Below are positions 8,325-17,279 of a DNA stretch of 39,332 nt, piece after piece. The stretch covers positions 1 to 39,332 of the forward strand of contig JADLBV010000039.1 of NCBI GenBank assembly GCA_020847545.1, given 5' to 3'. Below the pieces are notes generated by a model. That model saw only the letters and a list, made by a program, of their open reading frames with translations. It had not been told where the DNA came from and made no database searches. A program made the position numbers and the translations under genes. Position 1 is the first letter of the stretch. The number at the start of each line of letters is the position of its first letter. Origin of the DNA: Phycisphaerales bacterium (GTDB lineage: Bacteria; Planctomycetota; Phycisphaerae; Tepidisphaerales; Tepidisphaeraceae).

Positions 8325-8786
8325 ATGCGTTTCCCCGCTTCCAGAAAAATTCATTACGATTCAGGCCCCAACCTGACGCCGCTGGTGGATGTGGTGATGG
8401 TGATCCTGATCTTTCTGATGCTGGTGGGGAGTTTTGGCGCCAGCGAGCATTTTCTGACCAGCAACCTGCCGATCAAACAGGCCGGGACGGGGCAGACGCA
8501 CCCGCCGGCGGGATGGGTGGCGGATACGGCATTGGAGATTCGGGTCGATCCGCGCGGGGCGGGGTTTGAGGCCGTGGCGGGGCGAATTCGCGTCAATGAT
8601 GCCGTGCAACTGGAGAATCAGTTAAGACAAATGCTGGAACAGTTTCGCAAGGCCGGTACGCCGCCGGAAAAGGTGCAGGTGATCATCAGCCCCGGCAAGG
8701 TGGTGCGATATGAGCATCTGATCCGGGTGTATGAATCAGCGCTGAGCGCGGGGTTTACCAAGGTGGCGTTCGCCACATCTCATTAA
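8325..8786 (+). CDS. ExbD/TolR-family protein (second copy)
   Basis: This 153-residue protein is a second ExbD-type subunit with its key aspartate at Asp22 in LTPLVDVV and a single membrane helix at about residues 20-42. The periplasmic domain ends in a SAGFTKVAFAT segment typical of the family. It is clearly diverged from the first copy, so this is not a recent duplication. ExbD works as a dimer in the ExbB pore; two unlike copies beside one channel gene suggest a heterodimer, which is an inference. A palindromic repeat block follows the stop and may terminate or process the transcript. Confidence 0.87.
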   Translation: MRFPASRKIHYDSGPNLTPLVDVVMVILIFLMLVGSFGASEHFLTSNLPIKQAGTGQTHPPAGWVADTALEIRVDPRGAGFEAVAGRIRVNDAVQLENQLRQMLEQFRKAGTPPEKVQVIISPGKVVRYEHLIRVYESALSAGFTKVAFATSH

Positions 8787-8836
8787 ATATGATGCCATGG
8801 TACACATACATCAATTTCTAGAATTGTGCTTTGGTT

Positions 8837-8934
8837 CCCTCTCCCTGTACTCAGGGAGAGGGTTAGGGAGAGGGTGTATTATCTGATGTGAGGAACCCTC
8901 TCCCCAGCCCTCTCCCTGCGTACAGGGAGAGGGA
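8837..8934. repeat. Palindromic REP/MITE-like element
   Basis: Two arms, 8837-8876 and 8895-8934, are inverted copies about 40 bases long with a few mismatches, separated by about 18 bases. Each arm itself contains a smaller hairpin (CCCTCTCCCTG...CAGGGAGAGGG). The result is a nested palindrome that would fold strongly in RNA. It sits between the second exbD gene and the TPR gene and may act as a terminator or mRNA stabiliser. The structure is that of a dispersed non-autonomous repeat. Confidence 0.7.
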
Positions 8935-8963
8935 GTAATTACGAAAGTTGTTGATCCACCTTG

Positions 8964-11792
8964 ATGAACTCGATTCGATCCTTGTTGGCAAGCGGCATCA
9001 TCGCGGCCGTCGCGATGTGTGGATTGGCGCGCGCCCAGAGCAGGCCGGCCGGATTGGATTCATTGGGTGAGGATCGGTTGTATGCGGAGTTGGCCGCCCG
9101 AAGGCTCGATTCGCTGCTGGAATTCGCATTCAAGATTGACCATGTTTCGCAGGATCAGCAGCAGGCGATCCGAACCTTGTCGGCATTGCAGGAACTGGCC
9201 GACCCGCAAAGCCGACTGACAATGCGACAACGACAGGAACTGGTGGACAAGATCGTCCGGCAGATCGACACCACGTTGCCGCAAATCAATGATCCGCAGA
9301 TGCTCTGGCGGCAGGCGACGATGCTGATCCAGAATGGCGCCGCCCGGCAGGTCAACACGCTGGAATACTGGGGTGAAAATCCGCGCGTGCAGGCTTCATT
9401 GCGGCCGATTGTCGAGGCGATCATCAAGATTCTGGACCGGTGCCAGGCATTGGCCCTGGCGCAGGCTGAACAGATCGCCGGCACGATCCGCTCACCCGAT
9501 GATCCGGCCGCCAAGCAGTATATGGTGGTGGATAACCTGGCGACCATGGCGCGATACACGCGCCTGATGGTCGATTATGACCTGGCGCTGGCGATCGATT
9601 CGGTCGCCGGTGGGGATCAACGCCGACAGATCGCGGGCAAGGCCATTCAGGGGTTAGCGGAATTCGACAACGCCGACAGTTCGGTGCAGGCGCAGGTGCG
9701 CAACCGCGTCGCCAAGCTGAAAATGGCCGCAGGGGATTTTGCAGGGGCGAGCGAGACATTCGCCGAGGTGATCGGGGGGCAGACCACCCCGCCGCCGACA
9801 TTTGCCCAGCAGTATGAAGCTCGCTATTTTTCGGCCGTCTGTCTGGTCTTGTCGGGAAAACTGGATGGGGCACAGCGTGCGCTGGCGGAATTGATCTCCT
9901 GGCAGGAACAGAACATCCCCCCCGACAACGCCTCCGCCCGCCAGGGGGCGCAGGCGGCGGCCGAGATGCTGGAATATCGGCTTCACAGCGCCCGGGCGCA
10001 ATTGGCCAAAACGCCTGCCGACCGCGCCGCCGCCGACAAACTGGCGATGGAGTCGCTGCTGAAACTGGTCAAGGAGCGGCCCGACTTGCGCGGGATTGTC
10101 TATGAACAACTGGCCGGCCGGTTGCCCGAACATCCGGACATGAAGCAGCTCGATGTGCTGCTTTTACAGGCCCTGATTCAACGGGGGAATGTCGAGCGGA
10201 TGAAGAATGAATCGGAATCGGCCGACCCACAGACTCTCCAACATGCGATTGATGCCGCACGCGAACTGGTTCGCCGACGGGGAAGCGGTGTGGATGCCCA
10301 ACTGGTGGAACAGGCCGCCCTGCTGGAGGGGTTTTTTCTGGATCGGCTCGATCGCGATGCCCAGGCGGCCGGCGCGTTTTTGGATTTTATCCGTGATTTC
10401 CCGCACAGCGCTGATTTTGACCGCGTGGCGCTGGACAACGCCCGCGCCCTGGTGGGCCAACTGATGCGCGCCAATCCATCCGACCCGACCAACCTGAAAT
10501 TGTACGAGCGGTTTTTGTCGGTGGCGGTGGGGCAATTTCAACAGGTGCAGTTCGCCTTTGAATATGGTCGGCTGTTGCAGAAGAACGGCCAATATGCGCA
10601 GGCGATCAAGACATACCAATTGGTGGCGGAGGATGATCCCCGGCTGATCCGGGCGCGTTTTTATCAGATGGTGGCGCTGAATCAGATGCTCGACGATCCG
10701 CACAACAAACCGGCCGAGACCGATCGCAAGCGGATGGTGGCGGAGATTCAACGGCTGGCAACCGTGGTCGATCAGATGGCCGCCAAAGACTCCGCTAACC
10801 CGGAATTTCGTTCACTCAAGGTCAAGACCGCCCTCTTGGCGGCCAAGATCGCCAATCGTGAACAGCACGACCCGAAGCGCGCGTTGGAACTATTGGCCGA
10901 CTTTGAACCCTCCGTGCGCGGCATGAACGATGAGACCGATTTGTTGAGCGAAGCCCTCTTTCTGCGGGTCGATTCGTACATGGACCTGGGGCAGAACGCC
11001 AAGGCGACCGATGCCCTGGTGGAACTGTTAAAGACCCGCGAAGGGGGACAGGGGGCGCGGATCATCTTCGGCCTGCTGCAAAAGCTCGACCATGATCTGG
11101 ATGAGGCCCGTCTGCGCGATGATCGCCAACAGATGCTGTTGTTGGCCCGTTCGCGGGCGACGTTGAGCGGGTATCTGGTACAATGGGCCGCCGACAACCC
11201 CGATGAGCGCATTCGTCGATTCACGTATCGTTATCGCGTGTTCGATGCGGATACCCGGCTCCTGTCGGCACAACTGGAGGAAGACCCGGCCGCGAAAAAC
11301 AAGGGATTGCATGAGGCGCTGGCCCGTTATCAGGCGTTGCAAACCCCACAAGCGGTGGGTGAATATCAAAGGATGATCGCCGGCACGGAGGTGGATGTGA
11401 ATTATCCCGACCCGGCCGTCACCCTCGGTATCGCACGGGCAGAGTTTGATCTGGGCGATTTCAGGGCCGCGCAGCCGCTGTTTGCCCGGTTGCTGGCGGA
11501 CAAGAAACTGGGGACCGAACAGAAGCTGGTCGATGGCGAACTGGAGGAGAACGAATTATTCTGGGAGTCAACGTATAAACTGCTCTTTTGCAATGTCGAA
11601 CTGGCCAAGGCCGATGCGAATGGCGCTGCCTTGCTGGATGAAACCCGCCGGGCGCTGCGGTTTTTGTACATCAAAAACGGCCCCGCCACCGGCGGCCGCA
11701 AATGGCACGCGGAATTTGAATCGCTGCGTCAGCGGATCATTCCCGATTTCAAGGTGGAGCAACTAACCCCCGCCACACAACCCGCATCATGA
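8964..11792 (+). CDS. Large secreted helical-repeat (TPR-like) protein
   Basis: This 942-residue protein begins with a signal peptide (hydrophobic core at residues 6-20, likely cleavage after ARA near residue 24). The rest is almost entirely alpha-helical, rich in Ala, Leu, Gln and Asp, with many two-helix units of the TPR/SEL1 kind, for example around residues 530-560 (FEYGRLLQKNGQYAQAIKTY) and 820-850. No catalytic motif was seen. It should be periplasmic or outer-membrane associated and act as a scaffold. Its position directly after the vWA/ExbB/ExbD genes suggests it belongs to the same machine, though the repeat element in between may separate transcription. The start is ATG 8964, after an in-frame TTG at 8961. 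Its stop overlaps the hldE start (ATGA). Confidence 0.78.
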   Translation: MNSIRSLLASGIIAAVAMCGLARAQSRPAGLDSLGEDRLYAELAARRLDSLLEFAFKIDHVSQDQQQAIRTLSALQELADPQSRLTMRQRQELVDKIVRQIDTTLPQINDPQMLWRQATMLIQNGAARQVNTLEYWGENPRVQASLRPIVEAIIKILDRCQALALAQAEQIAGTIRSPDDPAAKQYMVVDNLATMARYTRLMVDYDLALAIDSVAGGDQRRQIAGKAIQGLAEFDNADSSVQAQVRNRVAKLKMAAGDFAGASETFAEVIGGQTTPPPTFAQQYEARYFSAVCLVLSGKLDGAQRALAELISWQEQNIPPDNASARQGAQAAAEMLEYRLHSARAQLAKTPADRAAADKLAMESLLKLVKERPDLRGIVYEQLAGRLPEHPDMKQLDVLLLQALIQRGNVERMKNESESADPQTLQHAIDAARELVRRRGSGVDAQLVEQAALLEGFFLDRLDRDAQAAGAFLDFIRDFPHSADFDRVALDNARALVGQLMRANPSDPTNLKLYERFLSVAVGQFQQVQFAFEYGRLLQKNGQYAQAIKTYQLVAEDDPRLIRARFYQMVALNQMLDDPHNKPAETDRKRMVAEIQRLATVVDQMAAKDSANPEFRSLKVKTALLAAKIANREQHDPKRALELLADFEPSVRGMNDETDLLSEALFLRVDSYMDLGQNAKATDALVELLKTREGGQGARIIFGLLQKLDHDLDEARLRDDRQQMLLLARSRATLSGYLVQWAADNPDERIRRFTYRYRVFDADTRLLSAQLEEDPAAKNKGLHEALARYQALQTPQAVGEYQRMIAGTEVDVNYPDPAVTLGIARAEFDLGDFRAAQPLFARLLADKKLGTEQKLVDGELEENELFWESTYKLLFCNVELAKADANGAALLDETRRALRFLYIKNGPATGGRKWHAEFESLRQRIIPDFKVEQLTPATQPAS

Positions 11793-13351
11793 ACAACCCC
11801 GCCCATCCAACTTCAACGACACCCCCACCCCCCGCCGCGGCCCGGCTGGTGGAGATCATGGAAAACCTCCCGGCCGCCACCATCGCCCTGGTGGGCGATT
11901 TGATGCTGGACCGGTACGTCTACGGCAACGCCGAAAGACTCTCCCCCGAAGCCCCCGTGCCGGTGCTTCATTTTCAACGACAGGAACACCGCGCCGGCGG
12001 CGCGGGATCGGTGGCGGCCAATCTGGCCGCGCTGGGCGCGGCCGTGCGAATGGTCAGCGCGGTGGGTGAGGATGACAATGGCAAACTGCTCCGCCAACAT
12101 CTGGCACAGGCGGGTGTGGATGATTCGGCCATTTTGCGCATCAACGGCCGGCCAACGGTCTGCAAATTGCGCCTGGTGGGCCTGGCGCAGCACCGCCATC
12201 CACAGCAGATGCTCCGGCTGGATGATGAGGATTGTCGCCCGCTGCCAGGTGAAGTGGTTCAACAGTTGCGACAAAATCTGGTCGATTCGCTCGATGGGGC
12301 GAGTGCGCTCTGTATTGAGGATTACAACAAGGGGTTGCTCAGCGATGATTTCTGCAAGCAGATCATCGCCGAGGCGCGCTCGCGAAAGATCCCGGTGCTG
12401 GTTGATCCGGCCGCCATCACCGACTATTCCAAATACGCCCACGCCACCGCGATCAAGCTCAATCGCACCGAAACCCAGCAGGTCACCGGCATCGACATGA
12501 ACGAGCCTGCCCATTTTGAGCCGGCCGCCCGGCGGCTGATCGACATGCTCGACCTGGAGGCGGCCATCATCACACTCGACAAGAGCGGGGCTTATCTGGC
12601 CACCCGCGACGGACCATCGCATTGGCTCAAAACCCGACCAAGGCAGGTGTACGATGTCACCGGCGCCGGTGACATGGTGCTGGCGATGCTGGCGATGGCG
12701 AGATCGGCCGGGGCCACCTGGGCGGAGGCGGTCGCCTTGTCGAACATCGCCGGCGGGTTGGAAGTGGAGCGATTCGGGGCTGTGCCGATCCGGCCGGGGG
12801 AGATCATCGAAGAATTGATGAGCGACCTGCGGCTGCATCTGGGCAAACAGCGAACGCTGCCCAATTTGCTGGTCGAACTGGGCCGCCACCGGGACGCGGG
12901 GCGGAAAATCGTCTTCACCAACGGCTGTTTTGACCTGCTGCACCTAGGCCACATCAAATATTTCCAGTTCGCCAAGGCGCAGGGGGATTTGCTGGTGGTG
13001 GGGGTCAACACCGACGACAGCATCCGCCGACTCAAGGGCAATTCACGGCCGATCATCCCGCAGGCCGACCGGCTGGCGGTGCTGGAGGAACTGGAGAGCA
13101 TCGACTATCTGGTGCAATTTGACGATGATACACCCTTGAATTTGATCCAACAGATCGCCCCCGATGTGCTGGTGAAGGGTGCGGATTATCAAAAGCAGCA
13201 GGTGGTCGGGTGGGATCTGGTGGAATCCAAGGGTGGCCGGGTGGCGCTGGCCCCGCTGATCGACGGCCGAAGCACCTCGGCGGTGATTCGGCGGATTCTG
13301 GAGGCGCACGGGGGGCAGAGAGGGGGAGAGGGGGAGAGTGGGAGCGGGTGA
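11789..13351 (+). CDS. hldE: Bifunctional heptose kinase/adenylyltransferase HldE
   Basis: This 520-residue protein joins two enzymes of ADP-heptose synthesis. The N-terminal ribokinase/PfkB domain (about residues 20-345) phosphorylates D-glycero-beta-D-manno-heptose 7-phosphate at C1; it has GDLMLDRYVYG near residue 36 and the catalytic GAGD near 291-294. The C-terminal nucleotidyltransferase domain (about 370-505) has TNGCFDLLHLGH near 377-388, containing the HxGH-type ATP motif. Both active sites look intact. The N-terminal 17 residues are a Pro/Thr-rich extension. Its ATG overlaps the stop of the TPR gene by four bases. The partner enzyme GmhA is encoded next on the same strand; the phosphatase GmhB is not in the window. 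Confidence 0.95.
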   Translation: MNNPAHPTSTTPPPPAAARLVEIMENLPAATIALVGDLMLDRYVYGNAERLSPEAPVPVLHFQRQEHRAGGAGSVAANLAALGAAVRMVSAVGEDDNGKLLRQHLAQAGVDDSAILRINGRPTVCKLRLVGLAQHRHPQQMLRLDDEDCRPLPGEVVQQLRQNLVDSLDGASALCIEDYNKGLLSDDFCKQIIAEARSRKIPVLVDPAAITDYSKYAHATAIKLNRTETQQVTGIDMNEPAHFEPAARRLIDMLDLEAAIITLDKSGAYLATRDGPSHWLKTRPRQVYDVTGAGDMVLAMLAMARSAGATWAEAVALSNIAGGLEVERFGAVPIRPGEIIEELMSDLRLHLGKQRTLPNLLVELGRHRDAGRKIVFTNGCFDLLHLGHIKYFQFAKAQGDLLVVGVNTDDSIRRLKGNSRPIIPQADRLAVLEELESIDYLVQFDDDTPLNLIQQIAPDVLVKGADYQKQQVVGWDLVESKGGRVALAPLIDGRSTSAVIRRILEAHGGQRGGEGESGSG

Positions 13352-13544
13352 CAAGGTGCTGGATACTAGGTGATAGGTGCTGGGTGCTAGGTGCTGGGTA
13401 CTGGGTGCTGGAGGAATTCCTAACCCCTTGCTCCTGGCCCCTAACTCCTGACAAGGTGATGGTTGCTAGGTGATTGGGTGTTGGGTGCTGGGTGCTGGGT
13501 GCTGGAGGAATTCCTAACCCCTTGCTCCTGGCCCCTAACTCCTG
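13351..13544. repeat. Tandem duplication (about 100 and 94 bases)
   Basis: Two adjacent units, 13351-13450 and 13451-13544, fill the gap between hldE and gmhA. The last 50 bases of each (13401-13450 and 13495-13544) are identical, while the first halves differ by small changes. The first half of each unit is itself a run of GGTGCTGGGT-type decamers. The second unit ends about 15 bases before the gmhA start, so the array lies in the gmhA leader. No gene is visible here. Confidence 0.85.
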
Positions 13545-13559
13545 GCAGGATGTGTGAAC

Positions 13560-14144
13560 ATGAACTCGATTGGAACAATGCTTGAAGAATCGATCGCCGA
13601 ACTGGCGGCGTTGTTGCCGGGGGTGGTGGCGCTGGGGCCGGCGCTGGGTCGGCTGGCCGATGCGATGGTCGATTGCTGGCGGCGGCGGGGGAAAGTGTTG
13701 ATCGCGGGCAATGGGGGAAGCTCGGCCGATGCGATGCACTTCGCCGAGGAGCTGGTGGTGCGGTTTGGCACAGATCGGCAGGCCTTGGCGGCAATCGCCT
13801 TGTGCGACCCGACCGTGCTGACCTGTTGTGCCAATGATTACGGGTTTGACCGGGTCTTTTCCCGGCAGGTGGAGGCGCTGGGCAACGCGGGGGATTTATT
13901 GATCATCATGAGCAGCAGCGGCCAAAGCCAAAATCTGATCCTCGCATTACAGGCCGCCAAGGCACAGGGCCTGATCACGGCCGCGTTCCTTGGCAAAACC
14001 GGCGGACAGGCGCTGGGCCTAGCCGACATCGAACTGCTGGTCCCCTCGGTATCCACCGCGCGGATTCAGGAATCCCACAAACTGCTCTTTCACACCCTCT
14101 GCCGGTGGGTGGATGAACGATATCAGACACAATCCGCCAACTGA
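13560..14144 (+). CDS. gmhA: Phosphoheptose isomerase (SIS domain)
   Basis: This 194-residue protein converts sedoheptulose 7-phosphate to D-glycero-D-manno-heptose 7-phosphate, the first step of ADP-heptose synthesis. The SIS fold is clear: AGNGGSSADAMHFAEEL near residues 48-64 and SSSGQSQNLI near 118-127, with a C-terminal ESHKLLFHTLCRWVDE helix that matches GmhA. Length is that of the family. An in-frame GTG at 13554 exists, but the ATG at 13560 has AGGA nine bases upstream. It sits 208 bases after hldE, across a tandem repeat, and 9 bases before the flippase gene. Confidence 0.92.
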   Translation: MNSIGTMLEESIAELAALLPGVVALGPALGRLADAMVDCWRRRGKVLIAGNGGSSADAMHFAEELVVRFGTDRQALAAIALCDPTVLTCCANDYGFDRVFSRQVEALGNAGDLLIIMSSSGQSQNLILALQAAKAQGLITAAFLGKTGGQALGLADIELLVPSVSTARIQESHKLLFHTLCRWVDERYQTQSAN

Positions 14145-14153
14145 TCATTTTCC

Positions 14154-15689
14154 ATGAGCAGCACGACAACGAAGACCACTTCGCCAACGACCCCGGCCCT
14201 GGGCCACGCGGTGGCCCGCGGGTTTTCGTGGATGATCGCCCAGACGCTGGGGACCAAGGGGATCAACACAACCGCCAACATTGTTTTGGCATGGTTGCTG
14301 GCACGGGAAGATTTTGGGCTGATCGGGCTGGCGTATACCGTGACGGCATTTGTTTCGGTACTACAACGAGCTGGACTGCGAGAAATCCTTATCCATCGCC
14401 ATGCGCAATTTCGCCGCTGGGCCAATCCGGTCTTCTGGATGTCTTTGACTCTCGGTATTGGTGGCATGTTGCTGACGCTGGCGAGCATACCACTGGTGGT
14501 GCGGATTTATCAGGAGCCAAAACTCGCTGGTCTGTTGGCGATCTTGTCACTAAATGCTCCGCTGAGCGCCTTGTTAGTGGTTCCGCAGGCTAAACTCTCC
14601 AATCAACTGCGATTTAAGGCTCAATCCCTAATTGTCGTCACCGTGGCGCTGGTACAGGCGATGATCGCCTGTACCTTGGCTTGGCGGGGGTGGGGTGCTT
14701 ACAGCATTGCCGTCGCAATGGTGACCTCAATAGCCGTCAATGCGTTGATCCAATGGAGCCTCGCGCCACACCGACCCGGGATCAGGCTGCGGATCCGCCG
14801 CTGGTGGTATCTAATGGGAGACAGCGCTGCGCTGACGATCATGTCGGCTCTTTGGACGGTCACCTCACAGGGAGACTTCATCATGCTAGGTATCTTTCAT
14901 GATGCAGTGCAGACCGGCCTTTATTATTTCGCCTTCAACCTATCAATGCAGACGGTAACTCTATTTACAGATAACTTGGGCAATGTGCTCTTCCCCACGC
15001 TGTCAAAATTGCAGGAAGATCCGCATCGCCAGACACAGGCCTTCATCCTTGCCTCACGCATGCTGGCGCTGGTGACGATCCCCGCCTGCTTTCTCCAAGC
15101 CGCACTGGCCGACCCAGCTATTCGACTGATCTTTCCGGACAAATGGGCCCCTGCGATCCCTGTCGTACAGATTTTATGCATTGGCATGGCATTTCGTGCC
15201 GTTGGTGCGCCAGGGCAATCCCTGATGCAGAGCCAAGGTCGATTCAAAACGTTGATGATATTTCACGGCGCACTGTCGGCCACATTCATCATCAGTGTAG
15301 GAATGGCGGCAGCCTTTGGCGGGTTGGTGGCGGTAGCACTTGCCGAATCACTGGTTTTTGTGGTCCTATGGCCAGTGGTTTGCTACCTCGGCATCCGCTA
15401 TGGAGGTGGGCGATGGCGTGAGGTATCGCGAATATACACCCCCGCGATGATCGGCTCTGTTCTGGCAATTACCCCCGGTTGGGCGGCGGCGATGATGCTC
15501 CCCTCCATGCCATATGGAAATGTCGTGCGCATCTCCCTCATCTGCGCCTCCTCATTATTGTTCTACTGGCTGATCATGCCCCGACTCGCCCCGGCGGACT
15601 GGAACGGATTATGGGAACGATTCCACCAAATGTTAAAACGTACCTCATCCCCCATAGCTGCCAGTGTGTCTGTGAATCGAGGAAATTGA
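14154..15689 (+). CDS. Polysaccharide flippase (Wzx/MOP family)
   Basis: This 511-residue integral membrane protein has about 12-14 hydrophobic helices and the N-terminal signature of O-antigen/teichoic-acid exporters (GFSWMIAQTLGTKGI near residues 23-37, LAREDFGLIGLAY near 49-61). It should move lipid-linked sugar units across the inner membrane. The gene starts nine bases after gmhA. From about 14,330 on, base composition by eye is less GC-rich than in hldE, and this continues to about 19,250, which fits the common picture of a replaceable polysaccharide cassette. The family call is firm; the substrate is unknown. Confidence 0.9.
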   Translation: MSSTTTKTTSPTTPALGHAVARGFSWMIAQTLGTKGINTTANIVLAWLLAREDFGLIGLAYTVTAFVSVLQRAGLREILIHRHAQFRRWANPVFWMSLTLGIGGMLLTLASIPLVVRIYQEPKLAGLLAILSLNAPLSALLVVPQAKLSNQLRFKAQSLIVVTVALVQAMIACTLAWRGWGAYSIAVAMVTSIAVNALIQWSLAPHRPGIRLRIRRWWYLMGDSAALTIMSALWTVTSQGDFIMLGIFHDAVQTGLYYFAFNLSMQTVTLFTDNLGNVLFPTLSKLQEDPHRQTQAFILASRMLALVTIPACFLQAALADPAIRLIFPDKWAPAIPVVQILCIGMAFRAVGAPGQSLMQSQGRFKTLMIFHGALSATFIISVGMAAAFGGLVAVALAESLVFVVLWPVVCYLGIRYGGGRWREVSRIYTPAMIGSVLAITPGWAAAMMLPSMPYGNVVRISLICASSLLFYWLIMPRLAPADWNGLWERFHQMLKRTSSPIAASVSVNRGN

Positions 15690-15926
15690 GGTACTTGCAA
15701 GGAAGAGCGAAACGAGGTGTGGGTATGATGCCGGGTCGAATACGAGTGGCGGCTCTTGTAAGCAAAACCTTTGAGAAGACGCCCTTGCAGTCAATGTTTT
15801 CACCGCCGACAATAGCTTTGAGACTGCCAGACCGTTCAAGCCGACATTGCACAATGTTGAAGAAGTGCAATTGATCAAAAGACGGACGAATTATGTTCAT
15901 GGGATGATTGCTGTCGCAAATACAAA
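15690..15926. other. Gene-free spacer with possible coding remnant
   Basis: No intact gene is seen in these 237 bases between the flippase and the polymerase/ligase genes. One plus-strand frame reads from about 15,780 to the TGA at 15929 with protein-like composition (segments such as NVFTADNSFETARPF and VEEVQLIKRRTNYVHG) but lacks a start and has an upstream stop. It could be the 3' end of a decayed gene or chance. Confidence 0.3.
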
Positions 15927-17279
15927 ATGAATACAACCCTGCAAAACATCCCTTCACCACTGGAGCAACTCCAATTCCTGATCCAAGCTCTCAATACACC
16001 CGGGGCCTGGGTGGCGATGGGCGCGTTGCTGGTTCTGCTGGTCTGCTTGATCATCTGGCCGAAATGGAAATGGGGGGTCATAAGCCTGCTGATCTATGTT
16101 GCTTCGCTGGGGTTCTTCATCCAGCCATGGTTCAAAACGCGATTCATTGCGCCGCTAGAGGTGATGCGTAGCCATGGAAGAGCGATCAGCATCGGACTTC
16201 TGATCGTACTGCTGATTCCGGCCTTTCAGTCACGCCGCGGCTGGCGACGTTGTTTGATTCTGGGTGGAACGCTACTTTTCTTCCTGTTTGAACTGACTTA
16301 TGTCGGCCGGGCGCTGGCTGGCGGCTTATATGGACGGGGCATGGGCGGTATTTTTATCTACAGCCTGACGATGCTGGTCCTGGGCATGGGCTTGTCAAAA
16401 TGGCTCCAGGATTGGGATGATGTCTATCGTGCGGTCGTGTGCATGGCAGGCGTGGGCGTTATTTTTTCGATTGCAACCATCTGTCAATTGGCCGTCAATC
16501 CCTCCGGCATCATTTGGCAAAACCGTCTTGCCGCCACCGGTTCGACAGCGACATTGTGCGCAGAATTGATTGTTTTGGCGCTGCTGCCGACCAGCATCCT
16601 GATTGTACACCCACGTACCGGCAAGACGGGTCGTATATTCTGGTCTGCCCTGACCGGGTTGCTGATCGTGTTCCTGATATGGACAGGTACCCGCAACGGA
16701 CTACTCATGGCCGTAGTAGGGTTGGGCCTCATTTTCCGTGGACGGCTGAAACAATTCACGTGGTTTGCCATCGCGGCTGTATTTTTTTACGTCATTGCAG
16801 TGTCTGTGTACCAAAGCAGTACGCTCACTGCAGGGCGTCTCTTTTCGACCCTGGATAACCGATCATATGCATGGTCCAACACATGGAAGCGGTTTGTGGC
16901 CAACCCTCTCGTCGGCGACATTCGCGATGCCTCGGTGGTCGAAAACTCATACATCGCTGTCGCCGCAAATTTAGGATTGATCGGGCTGGTGCCCCTGGCT
17001 CTCTTTATTTTCCTTACCTCACTTGCCATCCTCCGCATTCAGAAATTGAAAAACAGATTCGGGAATGAAGCGATTATCGCCGATCTGGTTGCCGGCGGCC
17101 TGGCCGCCATTGCCGTCGGTGCTATATTCGACGGTTATTTGCTGGGAATGCTCAACGCGCCGGTCTTCTGTATCTATATCTACCTGGCAATTGCCACATT
17201 TTTGCTGGATATAGTGCAGGTCAACGCATCATTGGATGCAGAAACATATGAATTGCGGACCGCCGCAGAAGCTTACTGA
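15927..17279 (+). CDS. O-antigen polymerase/ligase-type membrane protein
   Basis: This 450-residue protein has about 11-12 membrane helices with one larger loop. A GTRNGLLMAVVGLGL segment near residues 251-265 matches the Wzy_C/O-antigen ligase motif. It should join or polymerise oligosaccharides on the periplasmic side of the inner membrane; ligase (WaaL-like) and polymerase (Wzy-like) cannot be told apart by eye. The ATG is at 15927, with no strong Shine-Dalgarno. Its 3' end overlaps the convergent glycosyltransferase gene by seven bases. Base composition is lower in GC than the hldE region, as for its neighbours. Confidence 0.85.
   Translation: MNTTLQNIPSPLEQLQFLIQALNTPGAWVAMGALLVLLVCLIIWPKWKWGVISLLIYVASLGFFIQPWFKTRFIAPLEVMRSHGRAISIGLLIVLLIPAFQSRRGWRRCLILGGTLLFFLFELTYVGRALAGGLYGRGMGGIFIYSLTMLVLGMGLSKWLQDWDDVYRAVVCMAGVGVIFSIATICQLAVNPSGIIWQNRLAATGSTATLCAELIVLALLPTSILIVHPRTGKTGRIFWSALTGLLIVFLIWTGTRNGLLMAVVGLGLIFRGRLKQFTWFAIAAVFFYVIAVSVYQSSTLTAGRLFSTLDNRSYAWSNTWKRFVANPLVGDIRDASVVENSYIAVAANLGLIGLVPLALFIFLTSLAILRIQKLKNRFGNEAIIADLVAGGLAAIAVGAIFDGYLLGMLNAPVFCIYIYLAIATFLLDIVQVNASLDAETYELRTAAEAY

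Noticed and set aside
5782-8786. Zorya-type defence system (ExbB/ExbD-like motor genes)
   Set aside because: No ZorC, ZorD or ZorE-like gene is nearby; there are two ordinary ExbDs without the large periplasmic domain of ZorB, and ExbB lacks the long cytoplasmic tail of ZorA.
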